64,000 nt of DNA from Choristoneura fumiferana. Its lineage: Eukaryota; Arthropoda; Insecta; Lepidoptera; Tortricidae. Under the pieces are notes generated by a model. That model had not been told where the DNA came from. It saw only the letters and a list, made by a program, of their open reading frames with translations, and made no database searches. The DNA lies in contig NC_133498.1 in the NCBI RefSeq assembly GCF_025370935.1, forward strand, positions 5,249,439-5,313,438, written 5' to 3'. Both the position numbers and the translations under genes were made by a program. Positions 10,727-22,288 of the stretch are shown piece by piece (within the stretch, counting starts at the first letter, position 1; every line of letters starts with the position of its first letter).

Positions 10727-11005
10727 AGCTTCGCTCGCAGGCGTAAACCATTAGTAGTCTTTATCGATATTGCACTAAAAACACTGTGTCAATTTTCGTG
10801 TCCCTTGCCCAGCGTGATATTTCGAGATTTTATCGCGATCTCGTGAATATATCGGGATAAAAAATAGCCTATTATGTTATTCTGATATATGAACTATAGG
10901 TTCCTACATATATCGTAGTTTCGTAAAATCCATGCGGTAGTTTTTCGGAAAGAGTAACAAGCATCCATATATAACTACACAGACACATCCTTACACGATT
11001 CGCGT
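10727..11005 (+). repeat. dispersed repeat B copy (diverged)
   Basis: Starts TTACCCGCAGCTTCGCTCGC and retains a GGGATAAAAAATAGCCTAT block and a 3' end ending TCGTTTATG. Confidence 0.55.
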
Positions 11006-11006
11006 T

Positions 11007-11275
11007 TATGGGCGAATATTTTGCAAGGTCCGCCCGGATTGCTACCACCATCTTGCTCTCTAATCCTGCCCTGAAGCAGCAGTGCTTGCACTTTTGTATT
11101 TCGGCGTGGAGAGTAAGACAGCCGGTGAAATTACTGGCACGTGAGGTATCCCATCTTAGGCCTCTAGGTTGGCCACGCGTCTGCAATACCCCTGGTGTTG
11201 CAGATGTTTATGGCCGGTGGTGATCTCTTACCATCCGGAGACCCACTTGCTTGTTTGCCATCCAGTCGTATAAAA
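11007..11275 (-). repeat. dispersed repeat D copy
   Basis: On the minus strand it contains GGTCTCCGGATGGTAAGAGA and, further on, GGCCTAAGATGGGATACCTC. The same words occur on the + strand at 34131-34340 and 63160-63300. Confidence 0.8.
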
Positions 11276-11509
11276 AAAACAACGTTTAAGCAGCGTTTTT
11301 TGTCATTAGTGTCTTCGCAGGTGTTATTAAAAGAGGTAATGCCCAGGGTTGTTTTTTATCAAAATTAGCGTGATTAAAATTCTTGTGAGTTGTCTTTCCG
11401 TTGTGCTTATAAACGTGGGACGCTAATGACGGTTGACCGAGCGGTCAAAACGCTCGGATATTCGCCCTTATAATCATATTGTAATTACTCGTTAATTTGT
11501 AAAGTAATA

Positions 11510-11690
11510 TATAAATAAATAAATAAATATCACGGGACAATTCACACCAATTGACCTAGTCCCAAAGTAAGCTTAGCAAAGCTTATGTTATGGGTACTAA
11601 GCAACGGATAAATATAATTATATAGATATAGATACATACTTAAATACATATTAAACACCCAAGACCCAAGAAGAAGATATATGTCACTAA
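11510..11690 (-). repeat. dispersed repeat G copy, (AAAT)n end
   Basis: An (AAAT)n run followed by CACGGGACAATTCACACCAA and GCTTAGCAAAGCTTATGTTA. Nearly identical to 26955-27120, related to 40076-40250 and 44430-44820. The simple-repeat end suggests the 3' end of a retroelement inserted in minus orientation. Confidence 0.7.
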
Positions 11691-12022
11691 ATACCAGAGT
11701 TAAGAATAGAAGAAGAATAGAAATGACTTTATTCATCCACAACACAGAATGGCATAACAAGATTTAAAAATATACATATAATTATCATTCATTAAAGTTA
11801 AACTACAAAGTTAAAAACTATTGATACTTTACCAATCAAAATGTTAGAGCATTACTGTGATATTCCATCTTTAATTACTTTGTCGTTTCATTATGAGCCA
11901 CCCGCACGTTGTGAAATATTTAGTTTGTTATCGTGAACAGTTTAATTGCGTATTGTTACGCAACGCATGTTCCATAGGGGTATCCTACTTGTACTAAAGT
12001 CGTATTTGAGCCCTAAGCCTAA

Positions 12023-12308
12023 TGCCTCCTCTACATATCGACGGATGCGTCGGCAGATGGATCCGCAACCATATCTTCGGATAAATTGCGATCCGTCCAC
12101 ACATCGGCAGACGTGTGGACAGGCGCGTTGCATTCGCGCTGTCACCCTTTGATCCGTGTCGAAAAACCGACACCAAACGGATGAGTGGCAGATGCATCGG
12201 CCGACGTTAAATACCTACCACAGACAAGCAAAAACCACCCTCTACACCTCGGCGGACGCATCCGCAGATACAATCTGCCGACGCATCCGTCGATATGTAG
12301 AGGAGGCA
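12023..12308. mobile_element. palindromic MITE with TAA duplication (PIF/Harbinger-like)
   Basis: Inverted arms TGCCTCCTCTACATATCGAC (12023 on) and its complement ending at 12308. The perfect match runs for 35 bp, to GTCGGCAGA. The flanks are TAA on both sides (12020-12022 and 12309-12311), the trinucleotide target of PIF/Harbinger elements. The interior is also rich in GGATGCGTCGGCAGAT-type repeats. Confidence 0.8.
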
Positions 12309-12311
12309 TAA

Positions 12312-12433
12312 GGCTACGTACGCACTATGCGGCTAACCGCACGGTTTTAGCGTGCTGTCTCTTTCTCAACGATACTTTGAAGAGGGACGGCGCGCTAAAA
12401 CCGCGCGGTTAGCCGCATAGTGCGTGCGTAGCC
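12312..12433. mobile_element. palindromic MITE abutting the previous one, TAA duplication
   Basis: Arms GGCTACGTACGCACTATGCG and CGCATAGTGCGTGCGTAGCC extend inward for about 40 bp through GGCTAACCGC.CGGTTTTAGCG. Target duplications are TAA at 12309-12311 (shared with the neighbouring element) and 12434-12436. Confidence 0.85.
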
Positions 12434-12659
12434 TAAGTAGGTATAGTTTGTTACCGGTACGGGTAGAGACTAGGGAATGCAATCCCGACTCGAGATCGTA
12501 AAGTCGAGATCCCGCGGGATTAGAAATATCAATCCCGCGGGATCCCGAGATTTTCGAGATCTCGTCTAGTAAAACATAACATCACTGTAAACGATGAAAA
12601 CTACTTCTTGGTTATAGTGAGGTTATTATTATTATTATTATTATATTTAGCCTATAACT

Positions 12660-12700
12660 GTGTCCCACTGCTGGGCAAAGGCCTCTCCTTAAAGGTTAAA
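12660..12700 (-). repeat. SINE A-like tail fragment
   Basis: Contains GTCCCACTGCTGGGCAAAGG followed by CCTCTCC, the conserved tail of SINE A, preceded by an (ATT)n run. Confidence 0.6.
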
Positions 12701-12850
12701 TAAAACAAAATATTATTGGAAACAAAAGCCTTTATCCTTTAATTTAACTAAAGTAACGCAATAATTAACAGTTTTACTAAAATAATCAAAACAAGATATA
12801 GAATACTTAAAGATTAAAAAGTAGTTATGGGTGATTTTGAAAATAACTTC

Positions 12851-13174
12851 TTAAAAAAAAAGTGTATCAAGTGTACTATCTGCCAACCGGCATCTAATAT
12901 CCCTTGCAATGTAGCCAGCTGCTGAGAAGGCCCTCTTCGACTCAACACTGGTTGGCAACAGCGTTATTAAGCAATTATATGCAAACTGCAAATATCTCCC
13001 TCTTGTTCCTCCACACTCAAATAAATCCATTTCTTTTAAGCTGGTGGATCTGGATAAATGTGTAAAATCACTTTTAGACGCTCGCAGAGTTTCTTCTAAT
13101 TCCTCTTGAAGTGAAGGATTACTTTGTGTAGCAGTAGAACAGTTTATTATCTGTCCCACTCGTTCACTCGTCAT
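12851..13174 (-). pseudogene. hAT transposase remnant (dimerisation domain)
   Basis: The minus-strand frame of 107 residues contains LLPTSVESKRAFSAAGYIAR and then DIRCRLADSTLDTLFF. This is the hallmark of the hAT family C-terminal dimerisation region (P.S....ER.FS.AG.I...R..L....++.L.F). In complete hAT enzymes this follows an RNase H-like DDE core with an N-terminal BED zinc finger, both absent here. The frame starts at an internal Met with no upstream transposase sequence, so it is a non-functional remnant of the element bounded by 12471-13404. Confidence 0.85.
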
Positions 13175-13507
13175 CTGTCGCTAATATTCGGAAATACTCG
13201 GAATAGTTTGTTCGGCACTGCACTCCCGCCTACCCACCCGGCCGTCCGTCCGTCAGTCAGCGTGTGTAACATCGCTGACCATTGCCGCCTAATCCCGTCA
13301 ATCTCGAACGAGATCTCGTCATATTATGCTTCGGGATTGATCCCGAAAAATTACACGGGATCTCGCGAGATCGGGATCCCGCGAGATCGGGATTGCATTC
13401 CCTAGTAGAGACTTGCTGTCAATATCCTCCAAAGCGAGAGGTTTGTGCAGGTTTAAATAAAGAAATACCACGGGACATAACTATGGGCGGCTGTCCTGGG
13501 CGCCAGG

Positions 13508-13645
13508 TACAGTCAACGTCATAAATAAGTGATCACTTTTGTACCTTGTCACTTTAACGTCATGTTTGAAAAGCAATACGAAATTGTGTAACGACTGAAA
13601 GCGACAAGGTACAGAAACGATCACTTATTTATGACGTTGACTGTA
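13508..13645. mobile_element. palindromic MITE (TACAGTC ends)
   Basis: TACAGTCAACGTCATAAATA at the left and its complement TATTTATGACGTTGACTGTA at the right, with the palindrome extending through GTGATC. Confidence 0.85.
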
Positions 13646-13740
13646 CTACAGGGCACCGCGCTCGCCAGCTCATCTTAACCACTTAACTTGAATAAGTACC
13701 TATTTTAAACTTAACTTTGCGTATTAACTTTTATGGACTT

Positions 13741-13920
13741 ACTAGCTTTTGCCCGCGGCTTCGCCCGCGTGGTAATCGGTTATCCGGGATTAAAAGTAGC
13801 CTATGTTACTCTCTGGCCCATAAACTATCTCTATGCCAAAAATCACGCCGATCCGTTGCTCTGTTTCGACGTGAAAGACGGACAAACACGCAAACACACA
13901 CACTTTCACGTTTATAAAGT
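13741..13920 (+). repeat. dispersed repeat B copy
   Basis: Starts ACTAGCTTTTGCCCGCGGCT. Contains ATCCGGGATTAAAAGTAGCC, GTGAAAGACGGACAAAC and a CACACTTTCACGTTTATAA end. Confidence 0.85.
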
Positions 13921-14531
13921 ATGGATCTTGTAGGAGTGAGTATGAGTATTCTATGTCTAACAAATACGACCTGTTATTTTGTCGCTTATTGTGTTAAAAG
14001 GGCACCTAGATTCATGACAATCATGACTTAGGCCGGCCTGTTTGGTGGAATTACCTTACTTTCGTGCAGCCTGTGTCGTTAAACTGAGTCCGTACGGAGT
14101 CCGTTCCAATCGCAGTGAAAGGTAGACATTACTTCAGCTCTTTTCTTTAAGAAATAAAGTAAGAAAAAAATCTCCAACATGCTCGGAAATGTCCGCCTAA
14201 CTGTACTGTAATACAGTACGCGAAGTTCTTCCTTATAGAATGTCACAAATAAAAAATAATAGAACTTCCAAATAAAAAATTGTAGTTATGAAATTCCGTT
14301 ACAGTATAGTTTTCTTACTTTTTTAAAACCTAGACTGAGATTTAATTGAGAAAGAAACGGTATATTTAAGAATGTTTCAAACAATTGCACTATTTTTTTT
14401 TATTTTGAGTTCAAGCACAATTCAAACGCCGTAAAAAAGGTACCTACCTAACCTACCCAACGAAAGTAAATTTCCGAACTAAGTAAGCTTAAAGCTTCAT
14501 CGCATTTAAATTTATATTTTTAATTGATTTA

Positions 14532-14759
14532 CCGTAAAACGAGGCTACTTTGCACCGATTTTTGCTCCAAATTTCGTAATCTTTGTTTTATTTTAAAAAT
14601 TATTATGATGTGGTATGTTCATATATGTATTTATATAAAGTAGATCAATTTATTGGGAAGTGTATCGGGTACCGGGACTTCGACCTGCAAGACATTTAAA
14701 CAAAATACAGAACTGGAGCATAGTTACCCAGTGGGGGGCAAAGTAGCGTCGTTTTACGG
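14532..14759. mobile_element. TIR element with TA duplication (Tc1/mariner-type MITE)
   Basis: Ends CCGTAAAACGAGGCTACTTT and AAAGTAGCGTCGTTTTACGG are inverted repeats with one base of slippage. TA flanks both sides. It is 228 bp and non-coding. Confidence 0.8.
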
Positions 14760-14761
14760 TA

Positions 14762-15660
14762 TTGATATTGTTATAGGTTTAAGATTTTGTTTATTTTAAT
14801 TTTAGTTGACATTGTTTTTATCATTTGAATTGAATAATGTTTGACCTGATAATATCTTTTAAGTATTAAAATGTTTTATTGATATACTTAATACAACTTT
14901 ATTTTATGAGTCGTGTCGTGTAGGTAGGTACTTAAAAAATAGAAAAGAAACAGTACCGCGGAAAAGTATAAGGGCAAGGGCATAGGCTTTAAATTGTAAA
15001 ACCGTGCCCAAACATTTAATTTCATATTTTAACAATTTTGCTTTATTTCCTCGCATTTTTGGAGAAAAGACTATTTATGCGTCAGCGGACCCTTTTTCTC
15101 AGGAACGCGTGGAGGTATCAAGCTTAAATTCATATCGAATACTCAGGTCTACTGTCCATTGGAGCTGTGAAAAAATCAAACTTCCAAGCCAACGCAATTA
15201 AAAGATACAGCCGTTTAAGCTGCAAATTTTCGACACTCGCAAGGGAATCAAAACCTACAGGGTACTTCTCGTAAACTCAGAATCTTGAAATTTGGTACGA
15301 AGCAACGTTTTATAGCACAAATAAAGGAGAAATTGCGAAAAGCATAAATTTTTAGTTACATCATATAATAAAAATATTTGTACGGAACCCTCGGTGCACG
15401 AGGCCCGACTTGTATTGTAAGAATTCCGTATATGACCCCAATATTAATAAAATTTGTGGTTATCCTTCAAGATATCCGTCATTTACCTTTATTGTGGGTT
15501 GGCTTGGTTTTAGGTTTTTCCTTAAAGAAAGTAGGGTACGCATGTGCTTGTAAATACAAATGAGTCACGGATGTCATGATATATTGGCCAAGAATCCAAC
15601 CTGTCTTTACACTGACTCATTTACATTTAAATTAAATGTCTTAAGACAAGCACAGAGGTA
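14762..15660. other. no gene seen
   Basis: AT-rich. A CGGAACCCTCGGTGCACGAGG fragment near 15384 belongs to repeat E. Nothing coding was recognised. Confidence 0.45.
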
Positions 15661-15679
15661 TTTTAAAGTTAATCATCTT

Positions 15680-15985
15680 CATCATTCCAGCTTATATACC
15701 TACGTCCCACTGCTAGGCACAGGCCTCCTCTCAAAATGAGAGGGCTTGAACCGTAATTCCCACACGGGCCCTGTGCGGATTGGGAACTTCAAACACACCA
15801 TTGAATTGCTTCGCGGGTTGTGCAGGTTTCCTCGCGATGTTTTCCTTCACCGTGGAGTTCGTGGTATATTTCAAATGTAATTTCGCACATTAATTACATA
15901 CTTAAAACTCAGAGGTGCCGAGGTTTGAACCCACGATCCTCTGCTTGAGAGGCGATAGGTCAAACCACTCGGCCACCACAGCTTT
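15680..15985 (-). repeat. tRNA-derived SINE A, near full length
   Basis: The minus strand reads from a tRNA-like head (AGCTGTGGTGGCCGAGTGG, then CAAGCAGAGGATCGTGGGTT with a B box) through the body (AAACATCGCGAGGAAACCTG) to the tail (TGCCTAGCAGTGGGACGTAG). The A box TGGCNNAGTGG and B box GGTTCAAACC are intact. Confidence 0.88.
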
Positions 15986-16089
15986 TACAGTTAGCAAAAA
16001 ACAAATTCTGCCTTAGTACGCTCTCTGGTATTCTATTATACATGTCTACTTAATTAAATAGGTAAGTACCTACTAAAGTTTAGTAAAAC

Positions 16090-16130
16090 CCGGGGTGGCC
16101 TAGTGGTTTGACCTATCGCCTCTCAAGCAA
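16090..16130 (+). repeat. SINE A head fragment
   Basis: GGGGTGGCCTAGTGGTTTGA and the following CCTATCGCCTCTCAAGC are the tRNA-like head only. An unrelated repeat and a (CA)n tract follow. Confidence 0.75.
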
Positions 16131-16148
16131 ATCTGGAAATTCAGCTGA

Positions 16149-16184
16149 AACGAATACACACACACACACACACACACACACATA
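16149..16184. repeat. (CA)n microsatellite
   Basis: Uninterrupted ACACAC run. Confidence 0.9.
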
Positions 16185-17282
16185 AACACTTTCGAATTTA
16201 TAATATTAGTAGAATTAAGATTTTTCCGTATAATTAGGCATTATTCAGAAATGCTTCGACCACTTACATAATAGTGCTGACTCTGTCTGACACAGATTCT
16301 AAATGAGACCAACTTTGTCATCGGTTTGCATCTATTTATTTGAGTAATATTTTTTTTATGTAAGCGAAAATCTACCTGTAGATTAGTTTTGTAAATAATT
16401 GTGTACAGTGTATGTATGTGTGTATGTATTGTATGTGTGTATGAAGAGTGGGCCAACCAAATTTAGTGCCACTAAATATATACCTATATTGATTACAGTA
16501 CATAAACTCTTAAATTAAAACTATTATAAAATATCCTATGTCCTTCCACGGGTCTCAGTCTATTCTCACACCATCAGTTCAGCGGTTTTAGAGTGAAACG
16601 GTAACAGACAGAGTTAATTATTTACTTTCGAATCTGATGTTAGTATGGATTTAATAGATAGCCTGACTCAAAATATCCTTGTATAGTTCTTCAATTTTTC
16701 AAATCAAAGCTAGACCGGCTTCTGGGAGCAAAGCAACGACCCGCGTAAGCTAACAGTACTTCGCTTCCTGGCCGACCAGTCCGTAGCTGCTTGACTGGAC
16801 TATACCTAACAGGTTAACTAAGCCTATAGGGTTACCAGATAGCGAAAAAATTTAACGCGAAGATAACATTAGATTAAGATATTGAAATAAGCTTTATAGC
16901 ATATTTTATAACCTACAACTTTTTAATAAAAAAAGAGTGCTGTCTTCGCCAACAAACTGCTTAGCAGTTTGGCGAAAATATTTTAGAAATAAATAGAAAT
17001 AGAAATAGAAACGTTTATTCGCATTTCGCAAATTACATAAGTACACAAAATAAAACTATAAAGTAAATATTAATGACAGTATTTGCGAAATCGCGAAACG
17101 GTCTCAGCTCAGCATAGTGCTGGCCGTAGAGGCCAACGCTGGTCTTCCGCTGTGACCGCTTGGCGACTTCACAGAAGGCGACATAAATTAAAAAAAAAAG
17201 TAAATCTAAAAAGAAACAAATAGAAATTAGAGATTAGAGATTTTCAAGTTGTTATTTTTGTAAAATGTGATTAATAAATTAA

Positions 17283-17311
17283 AATAATAATAATAATAAT
17301 AATAATAATAA
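17283..17311. repeat. (AAT)n microsatellite
   Basis: Uninterrupted AATAATAAT run. Confidence 0.9.
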
Positions 17312-17825
17312 TCTGCACCTTATATGAATACATTATTTTTAGAAACCTCTAAAATGCAGCTTCATAATTCATAAGTAATAACCTAACCAACAAACTAGTA
17401 TTCCACGAAAAACATAGTTCCCACGGAACGCGGACAGAATTGTGGGCAACGGATAATCAATCCTACTAAAGAGGCGGCCACGTGCAGTCGCATTTGCAGC
17501 GATAAATCTAGTCACGTGACCCCATTTTGAATGTGATTTTGAATGTCCCGCGATTCAAAAAAGTAGCGTCAAGTCGCCGCGTCGAGCAGCAGCGTCAAGA
17601 TGGCTACTTGCAGGAATGATCTTGGTCTTGGAAGTTGATTTCATAATCTCATTTACTAGCAGTCGTGGCAGTGGTACAAATAAAATAAATTGGAGTGAAT
17701 GAAAAAAAAAACAGTGTTTTTGCCGAAATTGAAGAGTTTTTTTTTTCAGCGATAACGCTCAACATTTTCAGGTTTATCTCTATATTATGTCACTGCTTGC
17801 TTGTGGATGTGGCCGCACCTTTACA

Positions 17826-17990
17826 TTAGAAATGCGAAAGTGTGTGCGTGCACGCGCGCGCGTGTGTGTATTTGTTATTCTTACATCGCTTAAACGGCTG
17901 GACAAATACGGGTGAAATTTGATAGTGCAGACAGTTAGATCCCGGGAATAACACACGTTGGTTTCTTTTTATTTTACCGGATAGCAAAAT
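17826..17990 (-). repeat. dispersed repeat B copy (diverged)
   Basis: Contains AGAAATGCGAAAGTGTGTGC and a CGCTTAAACGGCTGGACAAA block, with a (CG)n/(GT)n interruption. Confidence 0.6.
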
Positions 17991-18661
17991 GATGATTCAT
18001 TAAGTCCAGATGAGGCCAAAGGTGTTCACCCTATCAAGAGCCCTAGATTGTATTATTATGTATATTTAGATATGTTTAGTCCAATTTTTCCACGCCGTTA
18101 GTATGTGAATGCAAAATCCCAATTGCATGGCAGTCATAACCATAACGCAGATCCTTATACGATCGAGAGTATATCACTGAGATGAGACGGTAGCTAACGG
18201 TAGACCAATCTTACTAGCGGTACTATCAGGTTCATATTCCCGCACAAACTTACCGTGCCGGTGGTCAAAACAGGAACTAAGATTACCACGCACTAATTAA
18301 GGTCTTCCTCAGTTGGTAGCGACGTTACGGACCGCAGGAGTAAGTTTGTAGAGTTAGCTATGTCGACCTAAGCTAGGGGATTTAAGGATCATCTAAGTAT
18401 TCTAAGTGCTTACGGTGTTAAAGTTATGGATTTCAAAGAAACGTGTCTGTAATTTCCTATGTCCCGCGGGAATTATGCACGTTTTCGGGATTAAAAGTAA
18501 TCAGCATTGTCATCATCAGCTGGAAGACGTCCACTGCTGAACAAACCCCCTCTTGCTTAGAAAGCCACAATGAACGACATCTCACCACTTGCATCCACCG
18601 CTTGCCCGCAACTCTCACGATGTCGTCGCCTGTGGGCCTGCCAACGCTTCGTCTTCCGCAC

Positions 18662-18773
18662 GGCTACTACGAAATTCCAAAATCGAAATTGGTATCGTAC
18701 CGTCCCTCTCACTCTCGTATTCTATAATATAAATGTCGGCGGGACGGTTTGAATTTCGAATTTTGTAGTAGCC
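18662..18773. mobile_element. palindromic MITE family 1
   Basis: GGCTACTACGAAATTC at the left and GAATTTCGAATTTTGTAGTAGCC at the right (17+ bp complementary), with the conserved interior word CGTACCGTCCCTCTCACTCT. Confidence 0.8.
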
Positions 18774-19570
18774 CTGCCGCGGCCGGTTCGTGGTCGCCAC
18801 TCGGGGAGATTTCGCCGCAAACGGTTATCTGCTCTTTGAGCGATGTAGCCCGCCATTGCCACTTCAACCTTCAACTTATAATTAATAGTAAAACTTTTTA
18901 CTTTGGGTAGGTATAGTATGACTTGGCTTTTTACATCAATGGCAATGTCAAATTTAGGAAATAGGAACAATTTATCAAAGATTTAGGATTCGCGCTGTCA
19001 TCGTTCATCCACCATTACCTCTCATATTTCGTTTTCTAGAATTTTTTTACCGTACAACGGCAAAAACTACTAGACACTGGCAAAATTGTCCTCGAATGGA
19101 CAGAGCCATATTTTTTTAAAGAAACAATTTATCAAATAAATTGTGGAATAGGTACAGCCTGTCTCATTCATGAATACTCCATTATCTCTTATATTTAGCT
19201 TTCTAGAACTTTTCACCGTACAATGGAAATAAATAAATAAATAAATACAACGGTCAAACCCACTACCACTACCAAAATTTTCCTCCTTACAAACAGAGAC
19301 ATACTTACCTATGTAAAAAAGAACCGACTGACTAAATAGGGAAATAATTAAAATGTCAATGTGTGTACATTTTTTTCTTTTGTTTTATGATAATGATGAG
19401 TTCCTAAGTTAAGGTTCCTAAAACCTTTATTAGAGACATTTATAAACAAGGCTTGAAGAAGATTTTTTCTTTTGGCGCCATCTTACGCGGCTTTTCCCAA
19501 GCTCTTCCCAGCCGATAATCTGATATGCATAGAGAATATTATAAGTTAAATAACAATGTTATAATAATAC

Positions 19571-20252
19571 TAGCTTTTGCCCGCGGCTTCGCCCGCGTGG
19601 AATTCGGTTAAGATAAGATAAGATAATAATATCATTTATTGCCACAACACATAGTACAACGAAGACTTAATTAATATAAAAACTAGACTTATAAACACTA
19701 ACATTTGCTGCTGCAAAGTGGTTATCGGTAGGTAATATCGCGATTATAGCGCGATTGTCAGTTAGGACACCTATTCGAGTTCAATATGTTTGTGAGTGAG
19801 TGAGTGAGTTTGTGAGTGAGTGAGTATGTTTGTTACTTATTCACGCTGAAACGGTTGGTTTGATTTGGATGAAATTTGGCAAAAAGTTAGTTTATAACCT
19901 GGATTAAAACATAGGATACTTTTTATCCCGATATTCCCACGGGATAGGGATAAAATGTCGAACTAATAACCGCTGGGCTTAGAATCATGAAATTTGGTAT
20001 GTAGATAGCTGGACATCTGGAGTAAAACATAGCCTACATTTTATTCCGATATTCCCACGGGATAGGGATAAAATCTCGAAACAATAACGGCTGGGCTTAG
20101 AGTCATGAAATTTGACCATGATTGTTTTTAATGTAACGTCCAATGATAGTGATTTAATTTTCGGGAATTCCCACGGGAATTTTTAAAAATCCCGGAATTT
20201 CAATTCAGCTGCTGGATCTAATGATTTACGTGTGCGAAGCCGCGGGTAAACT
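19571..20252 (+). repeat. dispersed repeat B, composite copy
   Basis: Starts CTAGCTTTTGCCCGCGGCTT, is interrupted at about 19610-19800, then continues with three internal near-repeats of the CCCACGGGATAGGGATAAAA block (about 19930-20070) and ends near GCGAAGCCGCGGGTAAACTC. Positions 19723-19790 (ATATCGCGATTATAGCGCGA) resemble the CpG-rich element at 62262-62647. Confidence 0.65.
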
Positions 20253-20603
20253 CTAGTGCAAAATAAAATGAAATTAAATAATTACAACACCACAGATTAT
20301 TCGTAGACAACAGCGCATCTGATGTCTGGATGTTGAAACAACCGCAAAAAATGCCAAACGTGGACTCCGAATGACAGGAAATCATATGTTGGGGGTTAGC
20401 AAACAAGCGATTCGCTGTCGAACGCGAGGATCGTTATGTCAACGAGTGCCATAGGCCATACCTACGTAAGTGGGCCAGCCGCACCGTTAGCGAGAAAGTC
20501 GAGTGGGCTGAACCTTAGACCTCTTACTCACGCTAGACGGGATGGAGAATTCCTATGTCACGAGAATCTTAAAAAAAAACCGGTCTAGAGCGTGTCGGAC
20601 CAT

Positions 20604-20667
20604 GGCCTATACTACGAAGTGCAAAATTCGAACTTCGCAACTTGCAGTCCCGCTGACGCCGACTATT
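20604..20667 (+). repeat. palindromic MITE family 1, half copy
   Basis: GGCCTATACTACGAAGTGCA and TTCGAACTTCG. Only the left half is present. This belongs to the same sub-type as 42080-42181 and 58814-58924. Confidence 0.6.
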
Positions 20668-21308
20668 TAAGGGGCTACCCGAGGTTTTCATCGATTTTTG
20701 ACAAGTTTTGAATCGTATCTCCTTCTTTTTCAGTACAGATAGAATTATAAGTCAAACGGCTACCGGTTCTTCAATCTTTTATCTCCATTTTTATCTACCG
20801 GATTTTGAAAAAAATAAATACTTCATTTTGTATGAGTTTTTTAAACATTGTCTAAAAAGCACTTGTTTCGTATCTCTATTGACGTGTAAGATCTAACATA
20901 TACGAAATCTACATATTTGGATGCGTCTTTGACGTCTCTAAAAACGTGTCGGTCGAGGGTTTTCATTTGAAACTAATGAACACAAAAGTTATGGCTAGAA
21001 AACCAGTTTTTTGGCCTAAAATTGTTTAACCTTGATGCCAGATATCTCGAAAACAATAAACTTTGAAATAAATATGGGATACTATATTGTTGTTGTTGTT
21101 AATATAATAGCTACAAAAACATTAGAAAACTAAGGAATTCAGATCGAAGGTATGTATGTATGTAAACTCTTTATTGCACATAAAAATAAAAATACAAATA
21201 CACAGAGAGGAGAACAAAGGCGAGCTTATCCTAAAAGGGATCTCTTCCAGCTAACCTAGAAATCAGAAGGATATTCAGATCGAAGGTCATTGGGGCATGG
21301 GATCCCCG

Positions 21309-21368
21309 TAATACGAGAGCTCGAGAGAGTGAGAGGGAAGGTACGATACGAATTTCGTAGTAGTCCCC
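21309..21368 (-). repeat. palindromic MITE family 1, half copy
   Basis: AATACGAGAGC, GAGAGTGAGAGGGAAGGTAC and the end GAATTTCGTAGTAGTCCCCC represent the right half only. A full copy lies 90 bp downstream. Confidence 0.65.
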
Positions 21369-21453
21369 CATGTTCAGTGTAGGGTTCCGTAGCCGTTACT
21401 TAAAAAAAAGAAGGGGGACACTCACCTCTTACAAAAATCAAATCGACCCAGAA

Positions 21454-21572
21454 GGGCTACTACGAAACTCGAAGTTCGTATCGTACCGTCCCTCTCGCTC
21501 TCGTATTAAATAGTATAAGTGTCAGAGGGACCGCACGACACGAACTTCAAGTTTCGAGTTTAGTAGTAGGGG
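21454..21572. mobile_element. palindromic MITE family 1
   Basis: GGGCTACTACGAAACTCGAA at the left, and CGAGTTTAGTAGTAGGGGC at the right, with an interior of CGTACCGTCCCTCTCGCTCT. About 95% like the copy at 49044-49174. Confidence 0.85.
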
Positions 21573-22138
21573 CAAGGCGTTCCGATTCCGAGTAATCGGA
21601 GAGCGCAATAAAAAATACGACTTGAAAAAGTTTGCCAGCAAAAGAGCGTGTCTCCATAGTCTTATGTCTCCACTTATGTATGCATAGTCATAGCCATTTT
21701 TTCGCTCCAAAAATGAATATACATGTTCACCGAACTGTATTAAAAAACCGGAAGTACTAAACCGTAATTAATTTGGTTATTGTTTGTAAATGAGGCACTT
21801 AAGATGCCGTTCGCATCGCGGCAGTTATCCGTTCCGGGCTCGAACTGCTGGTAAAGATGGACTTTTGTATACGAAGAACTTGAAGATGAAGATGTAATTT
21901 AATAATGTTATACCATCGTATTTTGTCGGAAAATATATCGCTTTCTCAACTAGCTTACTGAAGTTTACTCGCACAATGATCTACTTTTGTTCTGCAACTT
22001 TATAAAAACATGAACACACTACTTAGTATTTACCCTATAAAATAGTCATGAATGTTCTACCCGGTCGGTACTGAGGAACCTCATCTGACGACGACAAACA
22101 TTTTGTCAACTGTGTAGACTTAGAAGAGTATCTATAGG

Positions 22139-22288
22139 TACAGTCAAGTTCATAAACTTGTGAGCAAACATTTGATCAAAAATATCTGAACACGACTCGA
22201 CTCTATTGATTCTATTGTTAACGGCGTAGAAGCGTGTTCAGATATTTTTGATCAAATTTTTGCTCACAAGTTTATGACCTCGACTGTA
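22139..22288. mobile_element. palindromic MITE (TACAGTC ends)
   Basis: TACAGTCAAGTTCATAAACT at the left and its near complement TTTATGACCTCGACTGTA at the right. The inner arms GATCAAAAATATCTGAACAC match their complement. Confidence 0.85.

Larger units (their letters stand above)
12471..13404 (-). mobile_element. hAT transposon, degenerate, with intact ends
   Basis: Perfect 17-bp terminal inverted repeats (TAGGGAATGCAATCCCG) and a perfect 8-bp target duplication GTAGAGAC (12463-12470 and 13405-13412). The sub-terminal regions are rich in GATCTCG/CGAGATC repeats. A minus-strand frame inside encodes the hAT C-terminal dimerisation domain. At 934 bp the element is too short for a full hAT transposase (usually >1.8 kb coding), so it is an internally deleted, non-autonomous derivative. 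A SINE A tail fragment and an (ATT)n tract (about 12625-12705) are inside. Confidence 0.92.
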
